DNA from: Betaproteobacteria bacterium
GTDB lineage: Bacteria; Pseudomonadota; Gammaproteobacteria; Burkholderiales; Casimicrobiaceae
Direction of reading: 5' to 3'
Assembly (NCBI GenBank): GCA_013298455.1
Contig: JAAFHR010000099.1
Coordinates: 1-9,712 of the forward strand
DNA length: 9,712 bases
Positions 1 to 6,495 of the stretch are shown here, piece after piece (position 1 is the first letter of the stretch; each line of letters starts with the position of its first letter). The notes under the pieces were generated by a model. That model saw only the letters and a program-made list of their open reading frames with translations. It ran no database searches and was not told where the DNA came from. A program made the position numbers and the translations under genes.

Positions 1-138
1 GACGGTCAAGAATACCCGTTGGTGGTTTTGGAGATTTCGAGCGCCTCGCACCCGTTCTACACCGGCAAACAGCAGCGTATTCTCGATACCGCCGGCCGTG
101 TTGAGCGCTTCAACAAGCGCTACGCAAAAAAGGCCTAA
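1..138 (+). CDS. rpmE2: 50S ribosomal protein L31 type B, C-terminal part (5' end outside window)
   Basis: This is a structural protein of the large ribosomal subunit. The visible 45 residues read in frame from base 1 to a TAA at 136-138. They contain the L31 signature S-x-S-H-P-F-Y-T-G-K, preceded by a YP(L)V beta-strand and followed by a basic tail (RVERFNKRYAKKA). The segment aligns from memory with the C-terminal half of E. coli YkgM, the type-B paralogue, including the extra residues between FYTGK and the RF motif that mark type B. Type-B proteins usually lack the zinc-binding cysteines of type A and often replace L31A under zinc limitation. The N-terminal half is missing, so absence of cysteines cannot be confirmed. 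A strong terminator 50 bp downstream separates it from the next gene. Confidence 0.93.
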   Translation, partial: DGQEYPLVVLEISSASHPFYTGKQQRILDTAGRVERFNKRYAKKA

Positions 139-187
139 TTGGCTCGGGCGACATCAGCCTCACTGGCTTGATCGCCACCGCGTGATG

Positions 188-212
188 AAAGGCAGCCCAG
201 CGCTGCCTTTTT
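188..212 (+). terminator. Rho-independent terminator of the L31 gene
   Basis: A perfect 9-bp inverted repeat, AAAGGCAGC (188-196) and GCTGCCTTT (202-210), encloses a 5-nt loop and ends in a run of five T (208-212). GC-rich stem plus T-run is the classic intrinsic terminator layout. It lies 50 bp after the L31 stop codon, so it should end that transcript. Confidence 0.85.
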
Positions 213-261
213 CATTGATGACGATCCACATTGCTCAGCATCGAGCCAGCGTCCGTCGTCC

Positions 262-358
262 GTCATGTTGAGCGGAGCGAAACATCAGTTTGCATAGAGC
301 GTATTTCGTATGAATGCTTTTTAGGCGCATACTGATCCTTCGCTCCGCTCAGGATGAC
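262..358. repeat. Inverted pair of REP-like palindromes (TGAGCGGAGCGAA type)
   Basis: Two 27-bp units face each other. Unit 1 (262-288, + strand) has core GAGCGGAGCGA at 270-280 between arms ATGTT (265-269) and AACAT (281-285). Unit 2 (332-358, - strand) has the same core reversed at 340-350 between ATCCT (335-339) and AGGAT (351-355). Each unit can fold alone, and the two can also pair with each other around a 43-nt spacer. Repeats of this TGAGCGGAGCGAA type are common between genes in several bacterial groups; they are non-coding. The stretch 213-433 otherwise shows only a GTCCGTC duplication (251-264) and no gene. Confidence 0.8.
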
Positions 359-433
359 AATGCGTCGTTTCGAGCCGCGCTGCTAGCTCGGGCTTCATTT
401 GTACGCAATCGGCGCTTCGGCGAAAATTACCCC

Positions 434-2104
434 ATGCAACCGCGCATTAGTCATCAACCCAGCGACCGCGACAAAGCGCCTTGGAAGGCCGTCGCGCTGT
501 TGGCGTTGTTCGCGATTTGGCTGTTTAGCGGCGTGCTGGGGCGCGGCCCTTGGAAGCCTGATGAGCCAATTTACTTGGGCGTGCTCTTTAGCATGGTCAG
601 CGGCGATGCGTGGTGGAACCCGCAGATCGCCGGCGTGCTCCTCGACGGCGAACTACCGTTTTTGCATTGGTTAAACGCCGCGATTGCCTACATCCCGAGT
701 TTGGTGTTTCCGCTGCATGAAGCAGCGCGCGTGAGCTCGGTGCTCTGGGCGATGCTCGCGCTTGTATCGGTGGCGCTGGCCTGCCGTCGTTGGAGTGGCG
801 GCCACATTTCGTATCTCGCGGCGATTGTGCTCATTGGCTGCATCGGAATCTATGACCGAGTGCACACGTATGCGCCCGACGTGGCCGTTTTTGCCGCCGT
901 GGCGCTCGCGCTCTATGGCACCGCAACGCTTGCCGACAGCGCGAAGCAAGCCACAGTAGCCCTGGTTTGCGCCATCGTGCTGGGCTTTGTTTCGCGCTCT
1001 GTTTTGGGCTTTTTGGTCGTGGGCTTGCCTGTGCTCCTCCTCGCGTTTGCGCCCGTTTATTCGATGTATCGGGTGGCACTGATTCGTTCGTTTGTCTTGG
1101 GCTCGGTCGTCTGTGCGCTGCTCTTATTTGCGTTTGCGGTGCGTGCGCCGCTGGCGTGGACTGCGTGGCTCGAATCCGGTGCAGGATTGTTTTTTGAGGA
1201 TCGGGATCGGTTTACACCGACGTACTACCTCGTGACGCTCCTTTGGTTTGCTTGGCCGCTGTGGCCGATTGCGGCATGGCTCGTGTCGCTTCGCATTCGT
1301 GGGTTCGCGGGCGGCTGGCAGCGTGGCGAATTTATGGCGCCGGTGGTGTTTTTGGGCGTGGGCTTGGCGGTGGTGATGCTGCTCGCTGAACCGCGCACGG
1401 TGTATTGCTTATTTTTTGTGCCGCCGCTGGCGGTGCTCGCCGCATTTGGCGTGGATACCATTCGGCGCACTTGGTACGCGATGATCGATTGGTTTGGCAT
1501 TTTGGTGTTGGGCATTGCGACCATTGGGCTGGTGCTGGTGAGCACCGGCGTTTACTTCGGCTGGCCGATGTCGGTGTCGACATGGATTTGGCGATTCATT
1601 CCGCAGTTTGATGCGAGCCATGTGCCGTGGTTGGGCTATGTGGCAGCGCTCGTCGGTTTTTTGATTTGCGTGGCGCTCATTCAGCCCGCGCATCAACATT
1701 CGCGCCGCGCACTCATCAATTGGGCGGGCTGCGTTACCTTCGCTTGGGTTGTGGCACAGGCCTTGTTAACGCCACCGGCTGATCACGTGACCTCGTATCG
1801 CGGTGCGTTCGCGGCGCTCGATAAGGCGTGGCCGAAAGACGGTTGTGTGAACTCCGTTGAGTTTTCAACGAGCCAAGCCGCGTCGCTGCACTACTTTTAT
1901 CGGCGCATCACCGACCCGGTTGATGAGCTTGCCGAAGTGCAGTGCAATTACGTGTTGGTGCAGCGCTGGCGAAACAGCCCTGCTGCACCGCCGGGTGATC
2001 AATTCACATTGCGAGCGAAAGCCGCTCGCGCCGGAGACAGCTCCGAAAGTTACGAACTCTACGAACGAACATCCGCAGGCTCTGCGGCTAAGGCCACACC
2101 ATGA
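434..2104 (+). CDS. Integral-membrane glycosyltransferase, ArnT/PMT (GT83/GT39-like) superfold
   Basis: Predicted 556-residue inner-membrane enzyme that would move a sugar from a polyprenyl-phosphate donor to an envelope acceptor. About ten or more hydrophobic helices follow a short basic N-terminus. The GPWKPDEP motif (residues 38-45) places an Asp-Glu pair (D43, E44) in the first periplasmic loop, where ArnT/PMT enzymes keep their catalytic acid. DGELPFLHWLN (71-81) follows, and EPRTVYCLFFVPPLAVLAA (319-337) matches the late 'charged-Y-x-LP-x-P-LA' helix of the family. Residues about 447-556 form a soluble C-terminal domain. I chose ATG 434 because the upstream ATG at 314 lies inside the REP-like repeat and adds non-family sequence. 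No clear Shine-Dalgarno site is visible. The stop overlaps the obgE start (ATGA, 2101-2104), suggesting translational coupling. Lipid A, O-antigen, protein or another lipid could be the acceptor; the sequence does not say. Confidence 0.82.
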   Translation: MQPRISHQPSDRDKAPWKAVALLALFAIWLFSGVLGRGPWKPDEPIYLGVLFSMVSGDAWWNPQIAGVLLDGELPFLHWLNAAIAYIPSLVFPLHEAARVSSVLWAMLALVSVALACRRWSGGHISYLAAIVLIGCIGIYDRVHTYAPDVAVFAAVALALYGTATLADSAKQATVALVCAIVLGFVSRSVLGFLVVGLPVLLLAFAPVYSMYRVALIRSFVLGSVVCALLLFAFAVRAPLAWTAWLESGAGLFFEDRDRFTPTYYLVTLLWFAWPLWPIAAWLVSLRIRGFAGGWQRGEFMAPVVFLGVGLAVVMLLAEPRTVYCLFFVPPLAVLAAFGVDTIRRTWYAMIDWFGILVLGIATIGLVLVSTGVYFGWPMSVSTWIWRFIPQFDASHVPWLGYVAALVGFLICVALIQPAHQHSRRALINWAGCVTFAWVVAQALLTPPADHVTSYRGAFAALDKAWPKDGCVNSVEFSTSQAASLHYFYRRITDPVDELAEVQCNYVLVQRWRNSPAAPPGDQFTLRAKAARAGDSSESYELYERTSAGSAAKATP

Positions 2105-3123
2105 AATTTGTTGACGAAGCATTCATCGATTTAGTTGCGGGGGATGGCGGCAATGGCATGGCATCGTTTCGCCGTGAAAAATACATTCCCGAGGGCGGCC
2201 CTGACGGTGGCGACGGCGGCAAAGGTGGCTCGATCTACGCCATCGCTGACGAAAACATCAACACCCTGATTGATTACCGATTCGCGCGAATTCATCGTGC
2301 GCAAAAAGGCGAAAACGGACGCGGCGCGGATTGCTATGGCGCGGGCGGCGATGATCTCGTGTTGAAAATGCCAGTGGGCACCGTGATCACCGATGCCGAA
2401 ACTGGCGTGATCATCGCCGATTTGGACAAGCACGGCGTTAAAGAAATGATCGCCAAAGGCGGCGCAGGTGGCTTGGGCAACTTGCATTTCAAGTCGTCCA
2501 CCAATCGTGCGCCGCGCCAGAAAACACCGGGCGAAGAGGGCGAAAAACGTCGCGTACAGCTTGAACTGAAAGTGCTCGCTGACGTTGGATTGCTGGGCTA
2601 TCCCAACGCTGGAAAGTCCACGCTCGTTCGCGCGGTGAGCGCCGCTAAACCGAAGGTTGCGGATTATCCGTTTACGACGCTCGCGCCGTCGCTCGGCGTC
2701 GTTCGAATTGGCTACGGCCAAAGCTTTGTGATCGCAGATATTCCGGGCTTGATCGAAGGAGCCTCCGAAGGCGCGGGTCTTGGCCATCAGTTTTTGCGCC
2801 ATTTGCAGCGCACGAAATTGATTTTGCATTTGGTCGACATCGCGCCGTTTGATGAGAATGCCGACCCGGTCAAAGAAGCTCGAGCGCTCGCTGCAGAGCT
2901 CAAAAAGTACGATGCCGGTCTGCACAACAAACCGCGTTGGTTGGTGTTTAACAAGGTCGATATGCTCGACCCTGCCGAGGCCGACAAACGAATCAAAGAC
3001 GCTCTGAAGCGCCTTCGTTGGACGAAGCCGTGGTTTGCGATCAGCGGACTCACTTCGACGGGCACGCAGGAGCTTGTGCATGCGATTGGTAAACATATTT
3101 TGGAAAACGCCGAGGCGAAGTAG
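2101..3123 (+). CDS. obgE: Obg-family GTPase (ObgE/CgtA)
   Basis: Essential GTPase that binds the 50S subunit, acts as a late ribosome-assembly checkpoint and links it to (p)ppGpp and cell-cycle control. It has 340 residues. The glycine-rich Obg fold occupies about 1-158 (DGGNGMASFRREKYIP, then GGPDGGDGGKGG). The G domain follows with G1 GYPNAGKST (166-174), switch-I Thr pair in DYPFTT (188-193), G3 DIPG (213-216), G4 NKVD (284-287) and G5 SGL (315-317). All nucleotide-binding elements are intact. The protein ends soon after the G domain, lacking the longer acidic tail of E. coli ObgE (390 residues); short forms are usual in many proteobacteria. The start overlaps the glycosyltransferase stop by 4 nt, with only a weak TAAGG about 8 nt upstream. 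proB follows after 315 bp of repeats. Confidence 0.97.
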   Translation: MKFVDEAFIDLVAGDGGNGMASFRREKYIPEGGPDGGDGGKGGSIYAIADENINTLIDYRFARIHRAQKGENGRGADCYGAGGDDLVLKMPVGTVITDAETGVIIADLDKHGVKEMIAKGGAGGLGNLHFKSSTNRAPRQKTPGEEGEKRRVQLELKVLADVGLLGYPNAGKSTLVRAVSAAKPKVADYPFTTLAPSLGVVRIGYGQSFVIADIPGLIEGASEGAGLGHQFLRHLQRTKLILHLVDIAPFDENADPVKEARALAAELKKYDAGLHNKPRWLVFNKVDMLDPAEADKRIKDALKRLRWTKPWFAISGLTSTGTQELVHAIGKHILENAEAK

Positions 3124-3130
3124 CGACAAG

Positions 3131-3169
3131 CTCCCTCTCCCCTGGCGGGAGAGGTTTGGGGAGAGGGGG
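3131..3169. repeat. CCCTCTCCC palindrome with two alternative stems
   Basis: CCTCTCCC (3134-3141) can pair perfectly with GGGAGAGG (3147-3154) over a 5-nt loop. The same pyrimidine arm can instead pair with the second purine block GGGGAGAGGG (3158-3167), so the two hairpins exclude each other. Pyrimidine/purine palindromes of this form are a known intergenic repeat type in proteobacteria. It starts 7 bp after the obgE stop but has no T-run, so it is not a classic terminator. Related copies are at 3208-3224 (13 bp identical: CCCTCTCCCCTGG) and 3395-3419. Confidence 0.75.
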
Positions 3170-3220
3170 CAGTTGATTCGGAGAGACCAATTCGCGCTCC
3201 GGCCACCTTCCCCCTCTCCC

Positions 3221-3259
3221 CTGGTGTAGTGTCGCATCAAGAACGCAACACTACACTAG
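3221..3259. repeat. 12-bp inverted repeat (hairpin) joined to the CCCTCTCCC repeat
   Basis: CTGGTGTAGTGT (3221-3232) pairs with ACACTACACTAG (3248-3259): 11 Watson-Crick pairs and one G-T, around a 15-nt loop. Its left arm directly continues a truncated copy of the CCCTCTCCCCTGG repeat. Its right arm overlaps the left copy of the 11-bp direct repeat that flanks the MITE-like unit. Function unknown. Confidence 0.7.
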
Positions 3260-3398
3260 CCCCAATGCTGTTCGTTTAAGAGCCGTTCGCCCTGAGCTTG
3301 TCGAAGGGTTGGCGGCACACCACCCAGGCTTCGACGAGCTCAACCCGAACGGAAATGCAGCCTGTTCGGCCTAAATGAACAGCGTTGACACTAGCCCC
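3253..3398. mobile_element. MITE-like 124-bp palindromic element with flanking direct repeats
   Basis: The 11-mer ACACTAGCCCC occurs exactly at 3253-3263 and 3388-3398. The 124 bp between them begin AATGCTGTTCGTTTA (3264-3278) and end with its near-perfect inverse (3372-3386), 13 of 15 matching. This is the layout of a small non-autonomous transposable element with terminal inverted repeats and a target duplication. Inside lies a further inverted pair of TGAGCNNNNCGAA palindromes. There is no open reading frame, so movement would need a transposase from elsewhere. The right end also carries a local hairpin, CTGTTC (3362-3367) with GAACAG (3377-3382). The transposition reading is inference; nested REP insertion is an alternative. 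Confidence 0.5.
3282..3350. repeat. Inverted pair of REP-like palindromes (TGAGCTTGTCGAA type)
   Basis: Unit 1 (+) has core GAGCTTGTCGA at 3294-3304 between CCCT (3290-3293) and AGGG (3305-3308), with an outer GCCG (3282-3285) pairing CGGC (3313-3316). Unit 2 (-) has the related core reversed at 3331-3341 (GAGCTCGTCGA on the - strand) with partly paired arms. Repeats of this TGAGCTTGTCGAA type are frequent between genes of many bacteria. The pair sits at the centre of the larger MITE-like palindrome. Confidence 0.75.
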
Positions 3399-3419
3399 TC
3401 TCCCTCTGGGGGAGAGGGG
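3395..3419. repeat. Perfect CCCCTCTCCC hairpin upstream of proB
   Basis: CCCCTCTCCC (3395-3404) and GGGAGAGGGG (3410-3419) form a perfect 10-bp stem with a 5-nt loop, ending 19 bp before the proB start. Its first four bases belong to the direct repeat of the neighbouring MITE-like unit. No T-run follows. In mRNA it could shield the ribosome-binding region of proB, but that is inference. No consensus promoter is visible between here and proB. Confidence 0.7.
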
Positions 3420-3438
3420 AACGAATCACTGATCATTC

Positions 3439-4566
3439 ATGACCGATTTCACAATCCTCAAACCCACCAAACGCCTCGTCGCCAAAGTCGGAAGTGCTTT
3501 GGTGACCAATGGCGGCGCGGGTATTGATCGCTCGGCGATTGCCCGCTGGGCGGCTGATGTCGCGGCGCTTCGGGCGTCTGGCGTTGAAGTGATTTTTGTG
3601 TCCTCGGGCGCAGTGGCCGAGGGCATGGCGCGACTGGGTTGGACGGAGCGCCCTAAGGCGATGCCCGAGCTGCAGGCCGCGGCTGCGGTCGGGCAAATGG
3701 GTTTAGTTCATGTCTACGAGCAAGCGTTTGCTGCGCATGGCTTAAAGACCGCGCAAGTGCTGCTAACGCACGAAGATTTAGCCGATCGAACGCGTTACCT
3801 CAACGCTCGCTCAACGCTCACGGCGCTCCTAAAACACGGCGTCATCCCGATCATTAACGAAAACGATACCGTCACCACCGCCGAGATTAAATTCGGAGAT
3901 AACGACACGCTGGGCGCCTTGGTCGCCAACCTGATCGATGCGCAGGTCTTGGTGCTTTTGACCGACCAGCGCGGTCTTTACACGGCCGATCCGCGTCGCG
4001 ATCCAGCCGCGACATTTGTCGATGTCGGCCGCGCTGACGATGCGCAATACGAAGCCATGGCCGGTGGCACGGGCACGGGCATTTCACGCGGCGGCATGCT
4101 CACCAAAATCCTCGCCGCACGTCGCGCCGCCAATAGCGGCATTCACACCGTGATCGCGAGCGGCCATGAGCAAAACGTCTTGCAGCGACTGCTTGGTGGT
4201 GAATCGTTGGGCACGTTGCTCTACGCGCCGGAGCCGAGCCTTGCGAAACGAAAAAGCTGGCTTGCTGATCACCTCAATTTGCGCGGCCGCGTCACGTTAG
4301 ACGCGGGCGCGAGCAAGGCGCTTCGTCACGGTGGCAAGAGTTTGCTGCCGATTGGCGTTGTCGCCGTCACGGGCGACTTTGAGCGCGGCGACGTCATCGG
4401 TTGCATCGACGAATCCGGCCGAGAGCTCGCGCGCGGACTCGCCAATTACTCCGCCAACGAGACGCTTCGAATCATGCGAAGGCCTTCGTCCGAGATCGAA
4501 TCGGTACTTGGCTATGTTGACGAAGATGAGCTGATACACCGGGATAATTTGGTGGTGACGGCTTAA
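3439..4566 (+). CDS. proB: Glutamate 5-kinase
   Basis: Cytosolic enzyme that phosphorylates L-glutamate with ATP to gamma-glutamyl phosphate, the first and feedback-controlled step of proline synthesis; ProA (not in this window) takes the product. The 375 residues comprise an amino-acid-kinase domain (about 10-262) and a C-terminal PUA domain (about 281-370). Visible motifs are the nucleotide-binding KVGSALV (16-22), SSGAV (55-59), the glutamate-site INEND (139-143) and FGDND (152-156), GLYTADPR (179-186) and the glycine-rich GTGTGISRGGMLTK (210-223). Length and two-domain plan match the long ProB form of E. coli (367 residues). ATG 3439 gives the family's N-terminus. No strong Shine-Dalgarno site is seen; a 10-bp hairpin ends just upstream. 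The obgE-proB order is usual in Betaproteobacteria. Confidence 0.96.
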   Translation: MTDFTILKPTKRLVAKVGSALVTNGGAGIDRSAIARWAADVAALRASGVEVIFVSSGAVAEGMARLGWTERPKAMPELQAAAAVGQMGLVHVYEQAFAAHGLKTAQVLLTHEDLADRTRYLNARSTLTALLKHGVIPIINENDTVTTAEIKFGDNDTLGALVANLIDAQVLVLLTDQRGLYTADPRRDPAATFVDVGRADDAQYEAMAGGTGTGISRGGMLTKILAARRAANSGIHTVIASGHEQNVLQRLLGGESLGTLLYAPEPSLAKRKSWLADHLNLRGRVTLDAGASKALRHGGKSLLPIGVVAVTGDFERGDVIGCIDESGRELARGLANYSANETLRIMRRPSSEIESVLGYVDEDELIHRDNLVVTA

Positions 4567-4671
4567 GGTCGCGCACGCCTTGCCCACCGCGCCCGAGGCG
4601 AACGAACAAACTCGACGGGAGCGCTTCTTCGGAGAACCGTCAGTGTCACCTAACGCAAATATTGAGCAATC

Positions 4672-4969
4672 TTTTGGCGCAGATTACGCTGATTGCGCGG
4701 ATGAACGCAGATTATTTTTCCTAATTATCAACATGACTCAGGAACGAGTCTTGTCATCCTGAGCGGAGCGAAGGCTCACTGTGCGCACATCGATCGCTCG
4801 GACGAGCAGCAAGGTACGCACGCTGATGTTTCGCTCTGCTCAACATGACAACGGCCCAAAACTGCCTCAATTTGAGTCATATTCATAACCAGATTATTTT
4901 TTTCTCAATGGCCGCATGGCTCCCAATAATCTGCGGCAATCTGTGTGATTAGCGCAATCCGCGTCAAAA
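4672..4969. repeat. 298-bp nested imperfect palindrome
   Basis: Outer arms 4672-4716 and 4925-4969 are both 45 bp and match inversely at 34 of 45 positions without gaps; 9 of the 11 mismatches are transitions. Inside are ATGACTCA (4733-4740) with its inverse TGAGTCAT (4873-4880), and an inner inverted pair of TGAGCGGAGCGAA-type units. The left arm is itself built from four approximate 9-10-bp repeats of CGCNGATTR (4678, 4687, 4696, 4706). A + strand RNA could pair 40 of the 45 outer positions if G-U is allowed. The arms resemble the CGCAGATTACGC intergenic repeat type. No coding capacity is apparent. Confidence 0.75.
4753..4849. repeat. Inverted pair of REP-like palindromes (second locus)
   Basis: Unit 1 (+) has core GAGCGGAGCGA at 4761-4771 with arms ATCCT (4756-4760) and AGGCT (4772-4776, one mispair). 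Unit 2 (-) has the core reversed at 4831-4841 (GAGCAGAGCGA on the - strand) with perfectly paired arms ATGTT (4826-4830) and AACAT (4842-4846). These are the same two arm types as in the pair at 262-358, but their order is exchanged. Confidence 0.78.
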
Positions 4970-5044
4970 AGTTCCAGCGTGGACTTGAACCACCGCCGAA
5001 GCCACTCATCTAACCCTTCTCTCGGTTTTGATATGTTGCCATCC

Positions 5045-6457
5045 ATGCCCCGCAAACTCCTCAACTGGCTCGCCCTCGCCACCCTTTCTATGTTCGGCGC
5101 GCAATTTACCGCGTTTGCCGATGCTCAACCTGCAAGCGCAATGCCTCGCCAAGCCGCAGCGGGATTGGGCGGCAGCATGCCTAGCCTCGCCCCCGTGGTG
5201 GCGCAAACGGCCGCCGGTGTCGTCAACATTTCCACACTCTCTCGCGCCAACGAAAACGACAATCCGATGTTTAGCGATCCGTTTTTCCGACGCTTTTTTG
5301 GGCAACCGGATCGACCGCAACAGCGCGAGCCACAGGCTTCGGGTTCGGGCGTGATTGTTGATGCAGCGAAGGGTTACGTACTCACCAATCATCATGTGAT
5401 TAAAGGCGCAACAAAGGTTGTCGTCACGCTCAAAGACCGCCGGGAGCTCACCGCCAAAATCATCGGCACCGACCCCGCCACTGACATCGCGCTTCTGCAA
5501 ATTCCTGCTGAGCGATTGACGGCCGTGAAGGTCGGTGAGAGCGATGCGTTGCAAGTGGGTGACTACGTTCTAGCGATTGGAAACCCGTTCGGCGTGGGGC
5601 AAACGGTCACGAGCGGTATCGTGTCAGCGCTCGGTCGCGCGGGGCTCAACATCGAAGGCTTCGAAGATTTCATCCAAACCGACGCGTCGATCAATCCCGG
5701 AAATTCCGGCGGCGCGCTCATTAATTTACGCGGTGAATTGATCGGCATCAACACCGCCATCATCGGCCCGTCGGGCGGCAATGTAGGCATCGGCTTCGCA
5801 GTGCCCACCAACATGGCGATCCGTGTGATGGATCAGCTCACCAAATTCGGCGAAGTCAAACGCGGCGGCATTGGCATCGCCGCCATCGGCGAAGTCAACC
5901 AAGAAATCGCCAAAGAAAATAAGTTACCGACGATTGAAGGCGCGGTCATCAACACCGTCATCGGCGGCAGCCCGGCTGACAAAGCGGGTTTGAAAAAGGG
6001 GGATGTCGTGACCGCGGTCAACGGCCGACCGGTGCGCACGGGCTACGATCTGAGAAACCAACAGGCGCTTACACCCATCGGCCAAACGCTCGATTTAGCG
6101 ATCACTCGTGATGGCCGCACGCGAAACCTTCGAGTCAACGTCGAAACCCCGGCTCGAGCCCAAGGCCTGCGTCCCGAAAAAATCTCAGAGCTGCCCGGCA
6201 CTGAGCTCTCGAGCATCCCGAAAGAGCTGAACCGTCGCGGCGTTTATGTGCTCGATGTTGAAAAAGACAGCGAAGCGTTTCAGATTGGCCTCCGAGAAAA
6301 CGATGTGCTGCTTGGTGTGAATGGCTCGTACGTCAACTCACCCGCCGAAGTGCGCCGTGCTATTCAATCGGCGAACCGCTTTGTTGTGTTTAACCTTGTT
6401 CGGGGTGACAATCGTATTGATCTGCGAGCCCGCAAAGGCGGCACACAGGGCACATAG
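5045..6457 (+). CDS. degP: Periplasmic serine endoprotease, DegP/DegQ (HtrA) family
   Basis: ATP-independent protease that degrades or refolds damaged envelope proteins. The predicted 470 residues start with a signal peptide (MPRKLL, then a hydrophobic stretch, cleavage expected after AFA at residue 25). The trypsin-like domain holds the full triad: H117 (TNHHV), D147 (TDIALL) and S221 (GNSGG). The substrate loop region GNPFGVGQTVTSGIVS (179-194) is present. Two PDZ domains follow, about 272-365 and 395-465, as in DegP/DegQ and unlike single-PDZ DegS. The linker after the signal peptide is alanine/proline rich, and FRRFFG (81-86) fits the regulatory LA-loop area. I chose ATG 5045; ATG 5033 adds MLPS and is possible. 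A longer in-frame reading from 4979 is unlikely because it enters non-coding sequence and buries the signal peptide. DegQ or MucD are equally fair names. Confidence 0.93.
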   Translation: MPRKLLNWLALATLSMFGAQFTAFADAQPASAMPRQAAAGLGGSMPSLAPVVAQTAAGVVNISTLSRANENDNPMFSDPFFRRFFGQPDRPQQREPQASGSGVIVDAAKGYVLTNHHVIKGATKVVVTLKDRRELTAKIIGTDPATDIALLQIPAERLTAVKVGESDALQVGDYVLAIGNPFGVGQTVTSGIVSALGRAGLNIEGFEDFIQTDASINPGNSGGALINLRGELIGINTAIIGPSGGNVGIGFAVPTNMAIRVMDQLTKFGEVKRGGIGIAAIGEVNQEIAKENKLPTIEGAVINTVIGGSPADKAGLKKGDVVTAVNGRPVRTGYDLRNQQALTPIGQTLDLAITRDGRTRNLRVNVETPARAQGLRPEKISELPGTELSSIPKELNRRGVYVLDVEKDSEAFQIGLRENDVLLGVNGSYVNSPAEVRRAIQSANRFVVFNLVRGDNRIDLRARKGGTQGT

Positions 6458-6495
6458 CCTACACTCTTACCTCATCGTCTTACCAAGGTCAGGCT

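Larger units (their letters stand above)
4567..5044. other. Gene-free region between proB and the protease gene
   Basis: I see no credible gene here. 4567-4671 shows no clear terminator, promoter or RNA gene. 4672-4969 is occupied by a nested imperfect palindrome (described separately). 4970-5044 carries a T-loop-like motif on the - strand (GGTTCAAGTCC, 4986-4996), but no matching acceptor or anticodon arms. Any promoter of the protease gene should lie in this stretch, yet I cannot point to a convincing -35/-10 pair. Confidence 0.6.

Noticed and set aside
314..433. Upstream in-frame extension of the glycosyltransferase from ATG 314
   Set aside because: The first codons translate the REP-like repeat (332-358), and the added 40 residues do not look like a membrane-protein N-terminus. 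ATG 434 fits better.
2131..3240. Long open frame on the - strand opposite obgE (369 codons)
   Set aside because: It lies opposite a fully conserved obgE, its translation shows no family motif, and it runs into the intergenic repeats. It is a by-product of codon bias in obgE.
4580..4762. Short + strand frame (60 codons) after proB
   Set aside because: It overlaps the palindromic arm and the REP-like unit, has no recognisable domain and no ribosome-binding site.
4979..5044. N-terminal extension of the protease starting MDLNHRR
   Set aside because: It would bury the signal peptide, and DLNHRR-like peptides are typical spurious translations of non-coding, tRNA-antisense-like sequence.
4970..5045. 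Possible tRNA on the - strand
   Set aside because: Only a T-loop-like GGTTCAAGTCC is present. I could not find matching acceptor, D or anticodon stems, nor a CCA end.
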